Below, one piece after another: positions 35,622 through 45,376 of a stretch of 56,059 bases of DNA; within the stretch, counting starts at the first letter, position 1; every line of letters begins with the position of its first letter. Made by a program: the position numbers and the translations under genes. The notes beneath the pieces are model-generated. The model was not told the DNA's origin, did no database searches, and worked only from the letters and a program-made list of their open reading frames with translations. The DNA is taken from assembly GCA_016462645.1 (NCBI GenBank), contig JAEMSX010000011.1:1-56059 (forward strand), given 5' to 3'. Source of the stretch: Thermoleophilaceae bacterium (GTDB lineage: Bacteria > Actinomycetota > Thermoleophilia > Solirubrobacterales > JACPNS01).

Positions 35622-35907
35622 TCGATGCCAATGCGCTGAATGCAGAGCGTCGGCACTGAATCCGCGCGCTGGCAACGCCGTCCTAGTCTTTGTGTCAGCC
35701 ACGACTCTCAATGGCTACGGTCGCATCTGTAGTACGTACCCTCGGATCGGAAATAGGAGGCCCGTCAATCTTCAGAACACGCACAAGTTTGTCGTTGGCG
35801 CAGGACCCCGGGGAAGTTGACGATTTCCGCTCGTGTGAGCGACCCGCCGTCCTCGGGAAACGCGTGCGCAGTCCATTCGCACCTTCGCGCACAACGACGG
35901 GTGCCTA

Positions 35908-36819
35908 ATGCCGTCTTCGTCGGTCGTGATCGTGAACTGGAACGCTGCCGACGTGCTCCCAGCGTGCATCGAAAGCATCCGTTCCCAGGACCTTGCTGAG
36001 CCGCCGCAAATTGTGCTTCTCGACAACGCCTCGACGGACGGGAGCGTTGAGGTCCTCAGGGAACTGCTCAATGAGGACGAGCTGATTGAGAGTCCAGAGA
36101 ATCTCGGCTTCGGACGCGGAAACAACGTCGCGGCTAAGCGCGCTCGGGGTGAATTTCTCCTTTTCTTGAACCCGGATACCGAGTTGGTTGGGTCCGACTG
36201 CCTTTCGACGCTCTTGGCGAGCGCCTCTGAGGAGGAGATCGGCCTGGTCGGCCCGATGCTTCTAAACGTCGACGGCTCGATTCAGAAGTCCGTCGGAGCG
36301 TTTCCATCGATCCGATACGGGAGTATTCAGGGAACTGGTGTCGATCGCCTGTTTTCAGATGAAGTTTGCGCGCACCTCTCGCCGTTGCGATGGAGCCAGT
36401 CTTGGAGCCGCGACGTCGATTGGCTGAAGGGTGCCGCACTGGTCATGCGTAGGAGTCTCTTTGAAGATCTCGGAGGATTCTCGGAGTCAACTTTCATGTA
36501 CTCCGAAGATTCGGACTTGGCATTTCGCTGCCGTGGGCGTGGCCTCCGGGTTCGTTACGAGACGCGTGCCGAGGTCGTGCACGTCGACGATCATTCCTCA
36601 AAGAAGCGTTGGACCGAGTCGGAAAAAGAAGAGCTCGTTGCGCGAGCCGACATGGCTTTTCTTCGCGAGCACTACTCGCTTCCGCACCGACTGTGCATCC
36701 GAGCCGTCTTGTTTGCCGGATTCGCGTCGCGCGCACTTGTGCTCCGAGTTCTTCGCCGCCAGGGTCGCTCCGAGGTTTATTACCGAATGGCAAAAGTCGT
36801 CGGAAGCCGGCCATTCTGA
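35908..36819 (+). CDS. Glycosyltransferase family 2 (rhamnosyltransferase-like)
   Basis: 303 residues, GT-A fold. Opening SSVVIVNWNAADVLPACIES, then IVLLDNASTDGSVEVL, donor site LFLNPDTELVG (DxD-like NPDTE) and the acceptor-side motifs WLKGAALVMRRSLFEDLGGF followed by YSEDSDLAFRCRGRGLRV. GT2 enzymes of this subgroup often add rhamnose to dTDP-rhamnose-dependent polymers; the sugar is not proven. Followed by a second Wzy-like gene 29 bases on. The codon use is visibly less GC-biased than that of the housekeeping genes. Confidence 0.9.
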   Translation: MPSSSVVIVNWNAADVLPACIESIRSQDLAEPPQIVLLDNASTDGSVEVLRELLNEDELIESPENLGFGRGNNVAAKRARGEFLLFLNPDTELVGSDCLSTLLASASEEEIGLVGPMLLNVDGSIQKSVGAFPSIRYGSIQGTGVDRLFSDEVCAHLSPLRWSQSWSRDVDWLKGAALVMRRSLFEDLGGFSESTFMYSEDSDLAFRCRGRGLRVRYETRAEVVHVDDHSSKKRWTESEKEELVARADMAFLREHYSLPHRLCIRAVLFAGFASRALVLRVLRRQGRSEVYYRMAKVVGSRPF

Positions 36820-36848
36820 AAGGCTTTCGAAATCGGTGGGCGTTGTCA

Positions 36849-38246
36849 GTGGCGAGTCCGCGAGAAGTCACGGGGCTCGTCGCCGTCTTCACGCTCACCG
36901 CGATGGCCATCGTTCTTAGCGGAGCACTCACGGTAAGAAGTCCGGAGGTCGCGGTGGCGCTCACGGGTCTACTCGCAATCGCGGCCGCATGCGCCATCTA
37001 TTCACCAGTAAGCGTCACCACTTGGCTGCTCGTCGTCGTCCTCATCTTTGCCGCGCCGACCCTGGACTGGCCCGTCCCGGTGATGCGACTCGCATGGCTT
37101 CTGGTCGGACTATGCCTGCTTGCTATCGCTACGAGCGACCGGGCCGCCGCACTCGTGCGATCCAGCCCGGCAGCCTGGCTACTCCTAGCGGTGCCGGGCC
37201 TGGGAGCGGCAGCGCATTGGTCCGGAGTGCAGTCTCTCCGCGAAGCAACGTATCCATTCTTTGTGGTCGCCGGCTGCGTGGTCATCGCGACTTGGTGCGC
37301 CACAGAACGCCCGGCGCTTTTCGCGCGAATCCTTCGATTCCTACTCTGGGCCAGTGTCGCGATGGCGGTCTTAGCGGTCGTACAGCGCATCACTGGAACC
37401 TGGCCCGTAGTCGACGCGCTCACCGGCGATCAGTATTTGGGCTCTGCTGCTTATCCCGGCCGCTCAGCCGCAGTGTTCGGCCACCCAATCATTTACGCCA
37501 ACTTCGCGCAGTTCTGCGCGCTCGTCGCTCTGCTGAGACGACCGAGAATGTGGGGAGTGATTCTCGCCGCCAACTTCGTCGGGGTCCTGCTGTCGGGGTC
37601 GCGAAGCGCATGGGTTGGGCTTGGACTAGGGGTGATCCTGATCTTGGGTCTTCAGATCGCGAGAAAGCTGGAGGGTGGGAGTTCTACCCGCCAGGCGTTG
37701 GCAGTTCTGTTGGGACTCACCTTTCTCATCGCGGCGGCGCTCCCGCAGGTGACCGGCCCCGTTGCGACGGAGATTCAAGAGCGGGTAAGGGGCGAGAACG
37801 CCCGCGTGGGAGTGGACGCGCGCGCGAACCGTGTTCGTGCTGGCTGGGATGCGATCGCGCACGCCGGCGAGCCTCTAGTTGTCGCGTTTGGACGGGGACC
37901 GGGTGCGGGAAATCGTTTCTGGGCCAATGCCCCGCAGCAAGCCGATCGAGGGGCGCCTACGTTTGACAACACCTACATCGCGATTCTCTTTGACTTCGGG
38001 GTCGTTGGTCTTGGACTCGTAGTGCTGCTCTGTATGGCCGCTCTCATCGTCATGGACTGGGCAGGGCGAGTCCTGCTGATCTGCCTGCTTTGGGATATTT
38101 GGTCATTCGTGGCGTTGAATTGGCCGGCGCTATTGATGATGATTGGGCTCGCAGTTGGTGTGGGGCATTCAATGGGTCGCGGGCGAAGTTCGGCAGCGTC
38201 GAGCGGCGCACACTCTGAGAGCGTGCGCTTGACAGGGTCCGCATGA
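36849..38246 (+). CDS. Second O-antigen ligase/Wzy-like membrane protein, locus B
   Basis: 465 residues from GTG 36849 (GGTGGG eight bases upstream); TTG 36843 is an alternative. The open frame back to 36609 runs over the preceding gene and is rejected. About 11 membrane helices (REVTGLVAVFTLTAMAIVLS onward). Wzy_C features: YPGRSAAVFGHPIIYANFAQ, LLSGSRSAWVGLGLGVILIL, then FGRGPGAGNRFWAN and GAPTFDNTYIAILFDFGVVG. Probably the polymerase or ligase for one of the two polymers. Its stop overlaps the next ATG as ATGA, so translation is coupled. Confidence 0.82.
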   Translation: MASPREVTGLVAVFTLTAMAIVLSGALTVRSPEVAVALTGLLAIAAACAIYSPVSVTTWLLVVVLIFAAPTLDWPVPVMRLAWLLVGLCLLAIATSDRAAALVRSSPAAWLLLAVPGLGAAAHWSGVQSLREATYPFFVVAGCVVIATWCATERPALFARILRFLLWASVAMAVLAVVQRITGTWPVVDALTGDQYLGSAAYPGRSAAVFGHPIIYANFAQFCALVALLRRPRMWGVILAANFVGVLLSGSRSAWVGLGLGVILILGLQIARKLEGGSSTRQALAVLLGLTFLIAAALPQVTGPVATEIQERVRGENARVGVDARANRVRAGWDAIAHAGEPLVVAFGRGPGAGNRFWANAPQQADRGAPTFDNTYIAILFDFGVVGLGLVVLLCMAALIVMDWAGRVLLICLLWDIWSFVALNWPALLMMIGLAVGVGHSMGRGRSSAASSGAHSESVRLTGSA

Positions 38247-39409
38247 AGGTCGCTCACGTGACCACTGCGGCCATGAGTGGCGAGATTCAGAATGGCGGTG
38301 CCGAACGCGCGGTTGCCGAACTCTCATCCGCGCTTGCGGATGAATTTGGATGGGACGAGACGGTCGTTGCGCCAGCCGAGTACTTTGCGGATCGCCGCCT
38401 CAGCCCGAGGGTCACAAGACGCCCAATAACGCTCGACGCGTTTTCGCTCCGGTCTGCGCTCTCGCCGCGGGGCCCACTGGTGCAAGCGCTCAAGGCATCA
38501 GACCCGGACGTAGTCGTCGCGCACGGCCTTCGCGCTTCGATTCTCGCCCCGTGTTTAGCGCGCATGCACACTCGGGCTCGTGTGGTCGCCGTGCTTCACA
38601 ATTCGCTTCATGACCATGACGATGTGCCGGGTCAGCCCCCAGTCCGCGCACCGATGAGTACCCGTGCGTTCAGGATGGTGGGACGCCACGCCGTTGATGC
38701 CCATGTTGTGATCTCCGGCCCAAACGAGGACGACCTGATCCGAAAGGATTCGATTCCCCCAGAATTGATCCATCTCATTCCGAACTGGGTTTCAGAGCGA
38801 TTTGATTTGGAGCAGGCGCGTTCAGCTCGTGGTGAGTGTCGCGTCGAGCTGGGACTCAAGCCAACTGATCGTGTGATCGGCGTGATCGGCCGAATGGAAG
38901 AACAGAAGAATCAGCGGATGATCATTGAGCTGCTCCCGTCGATTCCGGACGCGAAGCTGATGCTCGTCGGAAGCGGCAAGCTGCGCGACGAGTACCAGTC
39001 ACTCGCTGATCGGCTCGGCGTGAGTGATCGCGTCCTCATGCCCGGGTTTTCTATCGACCCGGCTCGAGTGATGGCGAGTGCGGATGTGATCGCGATGCCA
39101 TCCGTCTTCGAGGGATTCGGGCGGGTCGCGATTGAGGCCCTCGCGGTTGGGACGCCCCTTGTTGCCTCCGACCTGGAAACCCTGAGGGAGGTGCTCAAAG
39201 ACGCACCGAATTCAGCGTTCACCCTTCTGCCGCTGACTGATCGGGCTGGATGGCGCAAATCCCTGAGTGGCTTCCTGGACCGGCAGATCACAAACGACGA
39301 GCGATGCGGTATGGCTGCTTTTGTCGTGAATAACTACTCACTTGAACTCGCCGTCACGAGATATGACCGGCTGTTTCGGGAGATACTGGGACAATCAGCG
39401 GCCGACTAG
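38243..39409 (+). CDS. Glycosyltransferase family 4, locus B (1)
   Basis: 388 residues. N-terminal acceptor domain [20 protein letters not shown], donor domain [20 protein letters not shown], then [19 protein letters not shown] and the EX7E motif in [20 protein letters not shown]. The 5' end overlaps the preceding Wzy gene by four bases (ATGA), so the two are coupled. Convergent with the acetyltransferase gene with a 4-base overlap. Acceptor and sugar are unknown. Confidence 0.92.
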   Translation: MKVAHVTTAAMSGEIQNGGAERAVAELSSALADEFGWDETVVAPAEYFADRRLSPRVTRRPITLDAFSLRSALSPRGPLVQALKASDPDVVVAHGLRASILAPCLARMHTRARVVAVLHNSLHDHDDVPGQPPVRAPMSTRAFRMVGRHAVDAHVVISGPNEDDLIRKDSIPPELIHLIPNWVSERFDLEQARSARGECRVELGLKPTDRVIGVIGRMEEQKNQRMIIELLPSIPDAKLMLVGSGKLRDEYQSLADRLGVSDRVLMPGFSIDPARVMASADVIAMPSVFEGFGRVAIEALAVGTPLVASDLETLREVLKDAPNSAFTLLPLTDRAGWRKSLSGFLDRQITNDERCGMAAFVVNNYSLELAVTRYDRLFREILGQSAAD

Positions 39410-40035
39410 CCGCCATTACCCTGTGGGTCGTGCCGGAGCACGAAGTCGTCAATGTCTTCCGAGCTCAGGGCGTCGACTTCGGAAAGCACTTGCTCCAGCG
39501 GCCAGTTCCACCATTCGATTCGGAGCAACGCGGCAACCGTTTCGTCATCAAAGCGGAAGCGCTTCACCGAGGCCGGATTTCCTGCGACGATCGCGTATGG
39601 CGGAACATCTTTGGTTACTACTGCTCCAGCAGCGACCACCGCTCCGTGTCCGATTTTGACGCCGGAAAGAACTACGACGTCGTATCCGATCCAGACGTCG
39701 GATCCGATCTCGACAGGACCCCGCGACCACGGTTGTCCGTCTTCGTACGCCCCCGCGAGCCCGTATTTGATTCGGAACGGATAAGTAGAGACCCACTCAG
39801 GATGATGGTTTCCGCCGAGAAGTATCCGCGTCCCGCCGTTGATCGATGAGAAACTCCCGACGGTCACGCCGCGGTCGCCGGTCTCTTTCCCAAACTGGAG
39901 GAGGGTGGGCTTGACATAACTGTTTTCGGGCCAGTTGAGTAACTCACCGGGGTCGGCGAGCACTTCGTCGGGCGCGATGTAGGCACGCAGCTTGCGTCGG
40001 AATCGATCGTTGAGTTTTCTTCGGATGGATCCCAT
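39406..40035 (-). CDS. CatB-like hexapeptide-repeat acetyltransferase
   Basis: 209 residues from ATG 40035; the frame is open to TTG 40086 but the extension has no family features. Left-handed beta helix of the xenobiotic/Vat/CatB type: [36 protein letters not shown] (catalytic His in [14 protein letters not shown]), [53 protein letters not shown]. The C-terminal helix ([17 protein letters not shown]) is typical. It probably O-acetylates a sugar of the nascent polymer. The only minus-strand gene among the transferases of this part of the island. Confidence 0.88.
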   Translation of the reverse strand: MGSIRRKLNDRFRRKLRAYIAPDEVLADPGELLNWPENSYVKPTLLQFGKETGDRGVTVGSFSSINGGTRILLGGNHHPEWVSTYPFRIKYGLAGAYEDGQPWSRGPVEIGSDVWIGYDVVVLSGVKIGHGAVVAAGAVVTKDVPPYAIVAGNPASVKRFRFDDETVAALLRIEWWNWPLEQVLSEVDALSSEDIDDFVLRHDPQGNGG

Positions 40036-40322
40036 TTGCACTGCGGAACATTTGCGATTGGCTCGCCAGTGTTCTCTGAGCGGCAAGTCTGCCCACTTGG
40101 CGCCGCAGTATAATTGCGCACCCGCTATGGGCGCCTAGCGTGCGTTGTACGGGTCCGCGACTAGTGCTCAGTTCGCGGTACATACACCTAACCACGCTTG
40201 GCACGTGCGACTCGCTGTTTGTTGGCAGCAGATTTGGAGCATGATTTGGCTTATTTGAAGGCGGGCGTGCCCTTCTCATTCGCCTTGCGGCGATCGACGA
40301 AGTCGCGCCTCGCGAGTCGCTG

Positions 40323-41774
40323 ATGGAAGGCCGTTCGCGACCTGCGCGGCTCTTTCTCGAATTCCTCGGCTCACGAGCTGGCGCGGCGATTCTGTCTTTG
40401 GGCACATTCGTTGTCGTGACACGGGGAACCGCGGTCGCAACCGCCGGCGTCTACATCTCGGCGGTTAGCTATGCGCTCCTCCTATACAGCTTCTTGGATC
40501 TGGGAACCGGTCCGAATCTTGTTCGAGAGGCTGCAGACGGCGATCACCGAACGAGGATCACGCACTATTTCTGGACCCGCATCGCGGTCACCGCCGCCGT
40601 GGTCGCCGTGGGAGCGGTCGGCGTCGTCATTTTGTTCCCGTCGAGCGCGCGCACGGCGGGCTTCATATCCCTTATCTACGTCGCTGCATCAATCAACGGT
40701 GTTGCGGCGCCGATCGGCCAGGTGATCGGGGATGCAAGGGCGTTCCGGGTATTGACGCTGGTGCAGGGGCTCGCCGTATTTATGGCTGTAGCTGGATGTG
40801 TCCTGTTGATCTCCGAACCCTCCGCAAACGTCCTTGTCGCGGCGTACTCGCTTGGCGGGGCGATCAGTTCACTCGCGGCCCTCGTCTGGGTCCGCAAGCA
40901 CATGGAGCGAATCCCAGCGCGCGAGCTGCCAAAGGCCATTCGTGAGCAGCTCCGGGCGGTGATGATGCTTGCCGTCGCCACAGGTGCGGGCTCCATCTAC
41001 CTTCGCATCGATCAGTCGATCGTCCTAAAACTGCGGGGCGCCCTCGATGCCGCCTATTACGGACTCGCTTCAAGGATCGCTGTGCAAGCACGGCTCGTGC
41101 CCTCAGCACTTCAGCTGTCCGTGAGCACATTCCTGGCAAAGCGTGTAAGAGGAGATGGCGTGCTCGCTCTCGCAGATCAGCTGGCGCTGGCGCGCGTCTC
41201 GCTCGGTACGGGCGTCGGATTGGCGTTTGGGGTGATCGCGGTTTCTGACGCGGCCGTGCTGGCAATAGCCGGAAGCTCATACGCGGATGCGATCACGCCA
41301 ACGATCGTTCTCGGTGCCTCACTGCTGTCAACGTCGTACAACTATGTGGTTGGAACGAGCGCGATTATGGGGGGGAGGGATCGCGCCTTCTTGGTGGTAA
41401 CGATCGCGGCACTCACATTCAATATCGCGGCAAACGTTCTGCTGGTTCCGTCGCACGGGATCCTGGCGGCAGCTTTAGTCGCAAGTCTCACCGAGACATT
41501 TGCTGCTGTGGCGATCGCGGAACTCGTGGGCGTGGAGCGTGGGGCAGTCAGGCGGCGCTACTTTGGCGCCGCGCTGCTTGGAACGGTCGCAGTCGCGCTG
41601 GCGAAGCTTTATCTCGTCGAAGCGTCGACGCTCATCAACGTCGCAGGAAGCCTGCTTATCCTCGGGATTGGCCTAGCGGCGCTTGCAATAGCGTTTCGTG
41701 CGCTTCGTGGCTTGTCAGACGACCCGGTCGCGGTCGAGATAGGTCGGATTGAGAGAGCCAGCGAGGGGGTGTGA
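40323..41774 (+). CDS. Polysaccharide flippase (Wzx-like), locus B
   Basis: 483 residues, about 12-14 membrane helices. N-terminus GRSRPARLFLEFLGSRAGAA, then TRGTAVATAGVYISAVSYAL and FLDLGTGPNLVREAADG, the usual start of the oligosaccharide flippase family. Exports lipid-linked repeat units; partner to the Wzy proteins of locus B. The upstream 287 bases are non-coding and relatively AT-rich, a likely promoter region. Stop overlaps the next start. Confidence 0.88.
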   Translation: MEGRSRPARLFLEFLGSRAGAAILSLGTFVVVTRGTAVATAGVYISAVSYALLLYSFLDLGTGPNLVREAADGDHRTRITHYFWTRIAVTAAVVAVGAVGVVILFPSSARTAGFISLIYVAASINGVAAPIGQVIGDARAFRVLTLVQGLAVFMAVAGCVLLISEPSANVLVAAYSLGGAISSLAALVWVRKHMERIPARELPKAIREQLRAVMMLAVATGAGSIYLRIDQSIVLKLRGALDAAYYGLASRIAVQARLVPSALQLSVSTFLAKRVRGDGVLALADQLALARVSLGTGVGLAFGVIAVSDAAVLAIAGSSYADAITPTIVLGASLLSTSYNYVVGTSAIMGGRDRAFLVVTIAALTFNIAANVLLVPSHGILAAALVASLTETFAAVAIAELVGVERGAVRRRYFGAALLGTVAVALAKLYLVEASTLINVAGSLLILGIGLAALAIAFRALRGLSDDPVAVEIGRIERASEGV

Positions 41775-43030
41775 GAATGCGAGATCGAGTTAGCCAATTT
41801 CGATCGATTGCCGGACAGCTCCGACCGCCCGGCGGCATTCGGCGGTTCCGCGCGCTCCGTTGCTCGGACGGCTGGCTACTACCGGACGGGGAGAACTATC
41901 GAGGGCTGGTGCCCGAAACGCTCGTGCTCAACGGCGTCAGCCCGTTTTCGAAACAGAGGTCCGTAAACCTCCTTGTGCCATCAGCAAATCCCGCTCAGGC
42001 GTTCGCCGGCGTGCGCACGGCAATCGAGTTTGGATCGCTCGTCGCTTCGGGACTGGCACTACCTCTCCAAGTAGGCACGACTGCGGCTCGTGGTGCGAAC
42101 AGGAATGGTCCCTTGGATCCATCCTTCCTTGCGGGAGGTGATTCTCGAGTTGAACTCTTCCGCCTCGGGGACGGCGAACCGATGGCTGCATCGCACGGCG
42201 ACATCTGGATTGCTACTCACTGGACGACGGCTCACGCACTCGACATCGCTGCGCGGCTGGGTCGGATCGACCGAAGACGAGTCATCTACCTGGTTCAGGA
42301 CTACGAGCCGGGTTTCATGCCGTGGTCCAGCGCGTTCGCTCTCGCCCGTGCGACGTACCACGCGGGATTCACGATTGTGTGCAATTCCCTGCCTCTCGCG
42401 ACATACCTGGAGACACAGGAGGGGTTGGGGGTCGTGAGGGATCGCGTATTCGCGCCGCATCTTCCGGAATCCAGGCTTCGCGACGTGGCGTCGACCCGGG
42501 TCAGCGATTCGCGAATTGGCGTGCTCTTCTACGCCCGCCCGACCAAGCCTCGAAATCTGTTTGCGATCGGGTCAACTGCGCTCCGCATCGCGATCGATGA
42601 ACTCGGAAACGAAGCGCGTACGTGCAACTTCTTCACCGCCGGCGAACGTCACGATCAAATCGCAACGCCGAGCGGCGTCAACGTGCAACAGCTTGGTCAA
42701 ACCGGATGGGATGGGTATTTTGAGCTGCTGCAGAGAGTGCGCGTGGGCCTCTCCCTCATGTACAGCGCTCACCCAAGTCACCCCCCGCTGGAGGTTGCGG
42801 TCTCGGGAGGCAGCGCGGTAACCAACCGGTTTTCGAATTCGCGTGATGCGCTCCATCCGAGGATTGAGGCGGTTGAGGCGGATCCGGATGAACTAGCTCA
42901 GGCGCTCGTGCGCGCGATTCGCTTTGAACGAGAGCGACCACCGGGCGAGTACGCGCCTTTGGACGACGGTGCGCTCGGCGGATCGCTTGAGACGGCCGCC
43001 GCGAGTGCTGGCCGTGAGGCCGACGTTTAG
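41771..43030 (+). CDS. WsaF-like rhamnosyltransferase (GT4-type)
   Basis: 419 residues; GTG 41771 or ATG 41777. The family hallmark is VIYLVQDYEPGFMPWSSAFA (QDYEP), then LARATYHAGFTIVCNSLPLA. The donor domain follows with IGVLFYARPTKPRNLFAIGS and GLSLMYSAHPSHPPLEVAVS. WsaF-type enzymes extend rhamnan chains in S-layer glycans, so this suggests rhamnose in the locus B polymer, in line with the GT2 at 35908. Coupled to the flippase gene by a 4-base overlap. Confidence 0.82.
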   Translation: MRMRDRVSQFRSIAGQLRPPGGIRRFRALRCSDGWLLPDGENYRGLVPETLVLNGVSPFSKQRSVNLLVPSANPAQAFAGVRTAIEFGSLVASGLALPLQVGTTAARGANRNGPLDPSFLAGGDSRVELFRLGDGEPMAASHGDIWIATHWTTAHALDIAARLGRIDRRRVIYLVQDYEPGFMPWSSAFALARATYHAGFTIVCNSLPLATYLETQEGLGVVRDRVFAPHLPESRLRDVASTRVSDSRIGVLFYARPTKPRNLFAIGSTALRIAIDELGNEARTCNFFTAGERHDQIATPSGVNVQQLGQTGWDGYFELLQRVRVGLSLMYSAHPSHPPLEVAVSGGSAVTNRFSNSRDALHPRIEAVEADPDELAQALVRAIRFERERPPGEYAPLDDGALGGSLETAAASAGREADV

Positions 43031-43085
43031 ATGCGACATCGACGGATCTGTTGTTGTTCGGTTTCCGTCGCGGGAGCCTGATCAC

Positions 43086-44183
43086 ATGCGGGTACTTTTC
43101 GATTGCTCGATTGTTCGCGGTGAACAAGGCGGGATTCGCACATTCGCTCGCGGCCTGATGAGTTCGCTCGAGACATTCGAAGGCGTAGATGCACTGATAG
43201 TCGCACCGGCGGAGTCCGCAAGAACATGGGCGGGCCACGGGGACCTTGTTGCGACGATCGACGGAGCAGAAAGCACTCTGAAGCGTGCCGTCTGGCGAGA
43301 AAGGCACCTCGTCAAGCTCGCTAAAGCGCACCAGGCCGCAGCGATAGTCATCCCGGCGCCAGAAGGACTTCTGCGTTCCAGTGACGTGCCTGTGATCAAT
43401 GTGATCCACGATGTGGGACCACTGGTTGCGCCAGACGTTTATGGGCGGTCGCGTTGGGCGAAGTACAGGTTCTCGCTGCCGATTTACGTCAAGAGTGCGC
43501 GCGTGACGGTTTGCGTCAGCGCTGCGACAAGACACGATCTGGATCGGTCGATTGGCGCGCGTCGGTTCTCGGATATTCGCGTTATCGGGCAAGGTCATCA
43601 GTTCGATCGTCCCGGTATGAGTTTTGAGGACAATCCCGAGGCAGTGTTTCCGTTCGATCGATTCGCGCTTCACGTGGGCGCGGCCTTGCCCCACAAGAAC
43701 CTGGAGACGGCCGCCCGAGCCTTTTCCGGGCCAGGCGTAGCCGGCCTTGACGGACTCGTTTTGATCGGTCCCAACGAAGGCGACACTGTCGAGACGGTGA
43801 TGAATACGGTGCGAGTACTTGGCGTCGCCGATCGGGTCAAACATCTCGGATACGTAGATCCAGGCGTATTGGCTGCGGCGTATCGCCAGGCGAGAGTCCT
43901 GGTACTGCCGACGCTTCACGAAGGTTTTGGAATTCCTCTGATCGAGGCCCTCGCGCAACAAAAGCGAATCGTCGCGAGCGACCTCCCGGTTTTTCGTGAA
44001 GTCGGCGGCGAGATCCCTACTTACGTTTCCAAACCGCTCGACCCAGATGAGTGGAGGCGGAAAATCGCGCTGTCACTCGCCAGCGCCCCGCCGGACGAAG
44101 AAGCGTGCAAAGAAGCAATTGCACGTTATTCGTGGAAAGAAACTGCCGACCAATGGAAACGGCTGCTCGAAGAAGTCACCTGA
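43086..44183 (+). CDS. Glycosyltransferase family 4, locus B (2)
   Basis: 365 residues from ATG 43086 (MRVLFDCSIVRGEQGGIRTF is the normal GT4 opening); the longer frame from 42924 overlaps the previous gene and is rejected. Further motifs: VPVINVIHDVGPLVAPDVYG, FALHVGAALPHKNLETAARA, VKHLGYVDPGVLAAAYRQAR, and EX7E in LPTLHEGFGIPLIEALAQQK. Similar to mannosyl- and rhamnosyltransferases acting on lipid-linked intermediates. Convergent with the next GT2 gene. Confidence 0.92.
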   Translation: MRVLFDCSIVRGEQGGIRTFARGLMSSLETFEGVDALIVAPAESARTWAGHGDLVATIDGAESTLKRAVWRERHLVKLAKAHQAAAIVIPAPEGLLRSSDVPVINVIHDVGPLVAPDVYGRSRWAKYRFSLPIYVKSARVTVCVSAATRHDLDRSIGARRFSDIRVIGQGHQFDRPGMSFEDNPEAVFPFDRFALHVGAALPHKNLETAARAFSGPGVAGLDGLVLIGPNEGDTVETVMNTVRVLGVADRVKHLGYVDPGVLAAAYRQARVLVLPTLHEGFGIPLIEALAQQKRIVASDLPVFREVGGEIPTYVSKPLDPDEWRRKIALSLASAPPDEEACKEAIARYSWKETADQWKRLLEEVT

Positions 44184-44211
44184 CCGGTTGTTGAACGCGG
44201 GTGGAGAGGGC

Positions 44212-45006
44212 TCAGGCCGAGAGCCCAAGGATGTACCGCGGGTGCTGGTAATAAAACCGCGCCGCACTCCGAGCATGACGCCGAGTACTGGGTCCGAACA
44301 GCGACCGACGACTGTCGCCGCGATGAAAGTGCAGCGCAGCGATCGTCGGATCGAAGACCGTTGACCATCCGGCTTCGCCGAGGCGGACGCAGAAGTCGAC
44401 GTCCTCGAAGTACAGCGGATAGCTCGGGTCGAAGCCGTTCACCGCGTTGAACGCAGTGCGGCGGATCACCAGACATGCGCCTACGACCCAAGGGACGTTC
44501 GTCGGCCGATCGGACCGGATCATGCCGTGCTCAGCCTGCGCCCAGCGGCGCCAGGCCAGCTCGTGCGGACGCGGCACGCTGCGTGCTGAGTCCTGGAGAC
44601 TGCCGTCTGGGAGCACCAATGCCGGCGCCGCGACGGCGACGCGGGCATCGTCGAAATGCGATTCGAGATGATCAAACAGCGTGGAGTCATCCACGCGGAT
44701 GTCTGGGTTCAGCAGCGCGACGAAGGGGCCCGTCGCGGCGCGGATTCCAACGTTCGCCGCAGCCGCGTAACCGTCATTGGTATCGCGCTGAATGATGTCG
44801 AAGCCGGCTTCGCGTGCGATCTCGATCGAGTCGTCGGTCGAGCCGTTGTCGACCACGATCACTCTCTCGAACGCGTCCAGCATCGGCTTGCAGTCAGCGA
44901 ATCCGCGCAGGTCAGCCGCGCTGTTGTACGTGACAACGACGCAGTCCATCTGCGGGCGCTCGACCAGTTCCGGTCGAGCGATTCGGTGTGAGTCTCTGAT
45001 GCGCAT
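44212..45006 (-). CDS. Glycosyltransferase family 2, locus B (2)
   Basis: 264 residues from ATG 45006; ATG 44949 starts directly at the conserved MDCVVVTYNSAADLRG and may be the real start. Motifs: VIVVDNGSTDDSIEIAREAG, DGYAAAANVGIRAATGPFVA, LLNPDIRVDDSTLF, then ACLVIRRTAFNAVNGFDPSY and YFEDVDFCVRLGEAGWSTVF. GT-A fold, rhamnosyl/galactosyl-type subgroup. A 6-bp inverted repeat (GGGCTC, 44208-44213; GAGCCC, 44221-44226) spans its 3' end. Confidence 0.9.
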   Translation of the reverse strand: MRIRDSHRIARPELVERPQMDCVVVTYNSAADLRGFADCKPMLDAFERVIVVDNGSTDDSIEIAREAGFDIIQRDTNDGYAAAANVGIRAATGPFVALLNPDIRVDDSTLFDHLESHFDDARVAVAAPALVLPDGSLQDSARSVPRPHELAWRRWAQAEHGMIRSDRPTNVPWVVGACLVIRRTAFNAVNGFDPSYPLYFEDVDFCVRLGEAGWSTVFDPTIAALHFHRGDSRRSLFGPSTRRHARSAARFYYQHPRYILGLSA

Positions 45007-45376
45007 CCGTGCTCTGGCAGCTCGACCGAGCTACCTGCTCACGATCTGATCGGCATTTGCGGCGCGGGAATCAAGCGCAGAAGCCAAATTTGCGCATTCT
45101 GCGCACGAGCGCATGCGGCCGAGCCCGCGTCGTTTCAACGGGCTGTCGAAAATCGAATTACCGCGCCGCAGATCCAGTGCACTCATCGGTACCTCGCTCA
45201 ATCGGTATGTGTGGAGTTGACGGGCCGAGCGTGCCGTCGACTCATTCGTATGGGGCGCGCTTGCGGTGGGGGACCCGGAATCAGCGCGTACCAAGAAAGC
45301 TAAGAAATCATCGGGCCGGTGTTCTTGGCCACGGGTCCAAATCGGGCAGGCCGGTCTTGGCCGAGCGTTACTCGCT
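45007..45376. other. 370-base gap between locus B transferases and the next secreted protein
   Basis: Holds one possible small gene (45031-45186, minus strand) and otherwise nothing I can name. TTGACG at 45214 lacks a matching -10. Confidence 0.4.
45031..45186 (-). CDS. Possible small protein, unknown
   Basis: 51 residues starting MSALDLRRGNSIFDSPLKRR, with a CAEC motif. GCGAGG lies five bases before the ATG and the stop is 24 bases before the following GT2 gene on the same strand. No family recognised; it may be a chance frame in GC-rich DNA. Confidence 0.25.
   Translation of the reverse strand: MSALDLRRGNSIFDSPLKRRGLGRMRSCAECANLASALDSRAANADQIVSR

Noticed and set aside
35622-35907. 72-codon plus-strand and 65-codon minus-strand ORFs in the 286-base gap
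   Set aside because: Both frames are open because of base composition; neither shows family features. A TAGTACGT motif is the only item noted here.
40036-40322. Possible gene in the 287-base gap before the second flippase
   Set aside because: No frame with a plausible start and family features; treated as promoter region.
42756-43961. 401-codon minus-strand ORF
   Set aside because: Spans two well-supported glycosyltransferase genes on the other strand; no family features.
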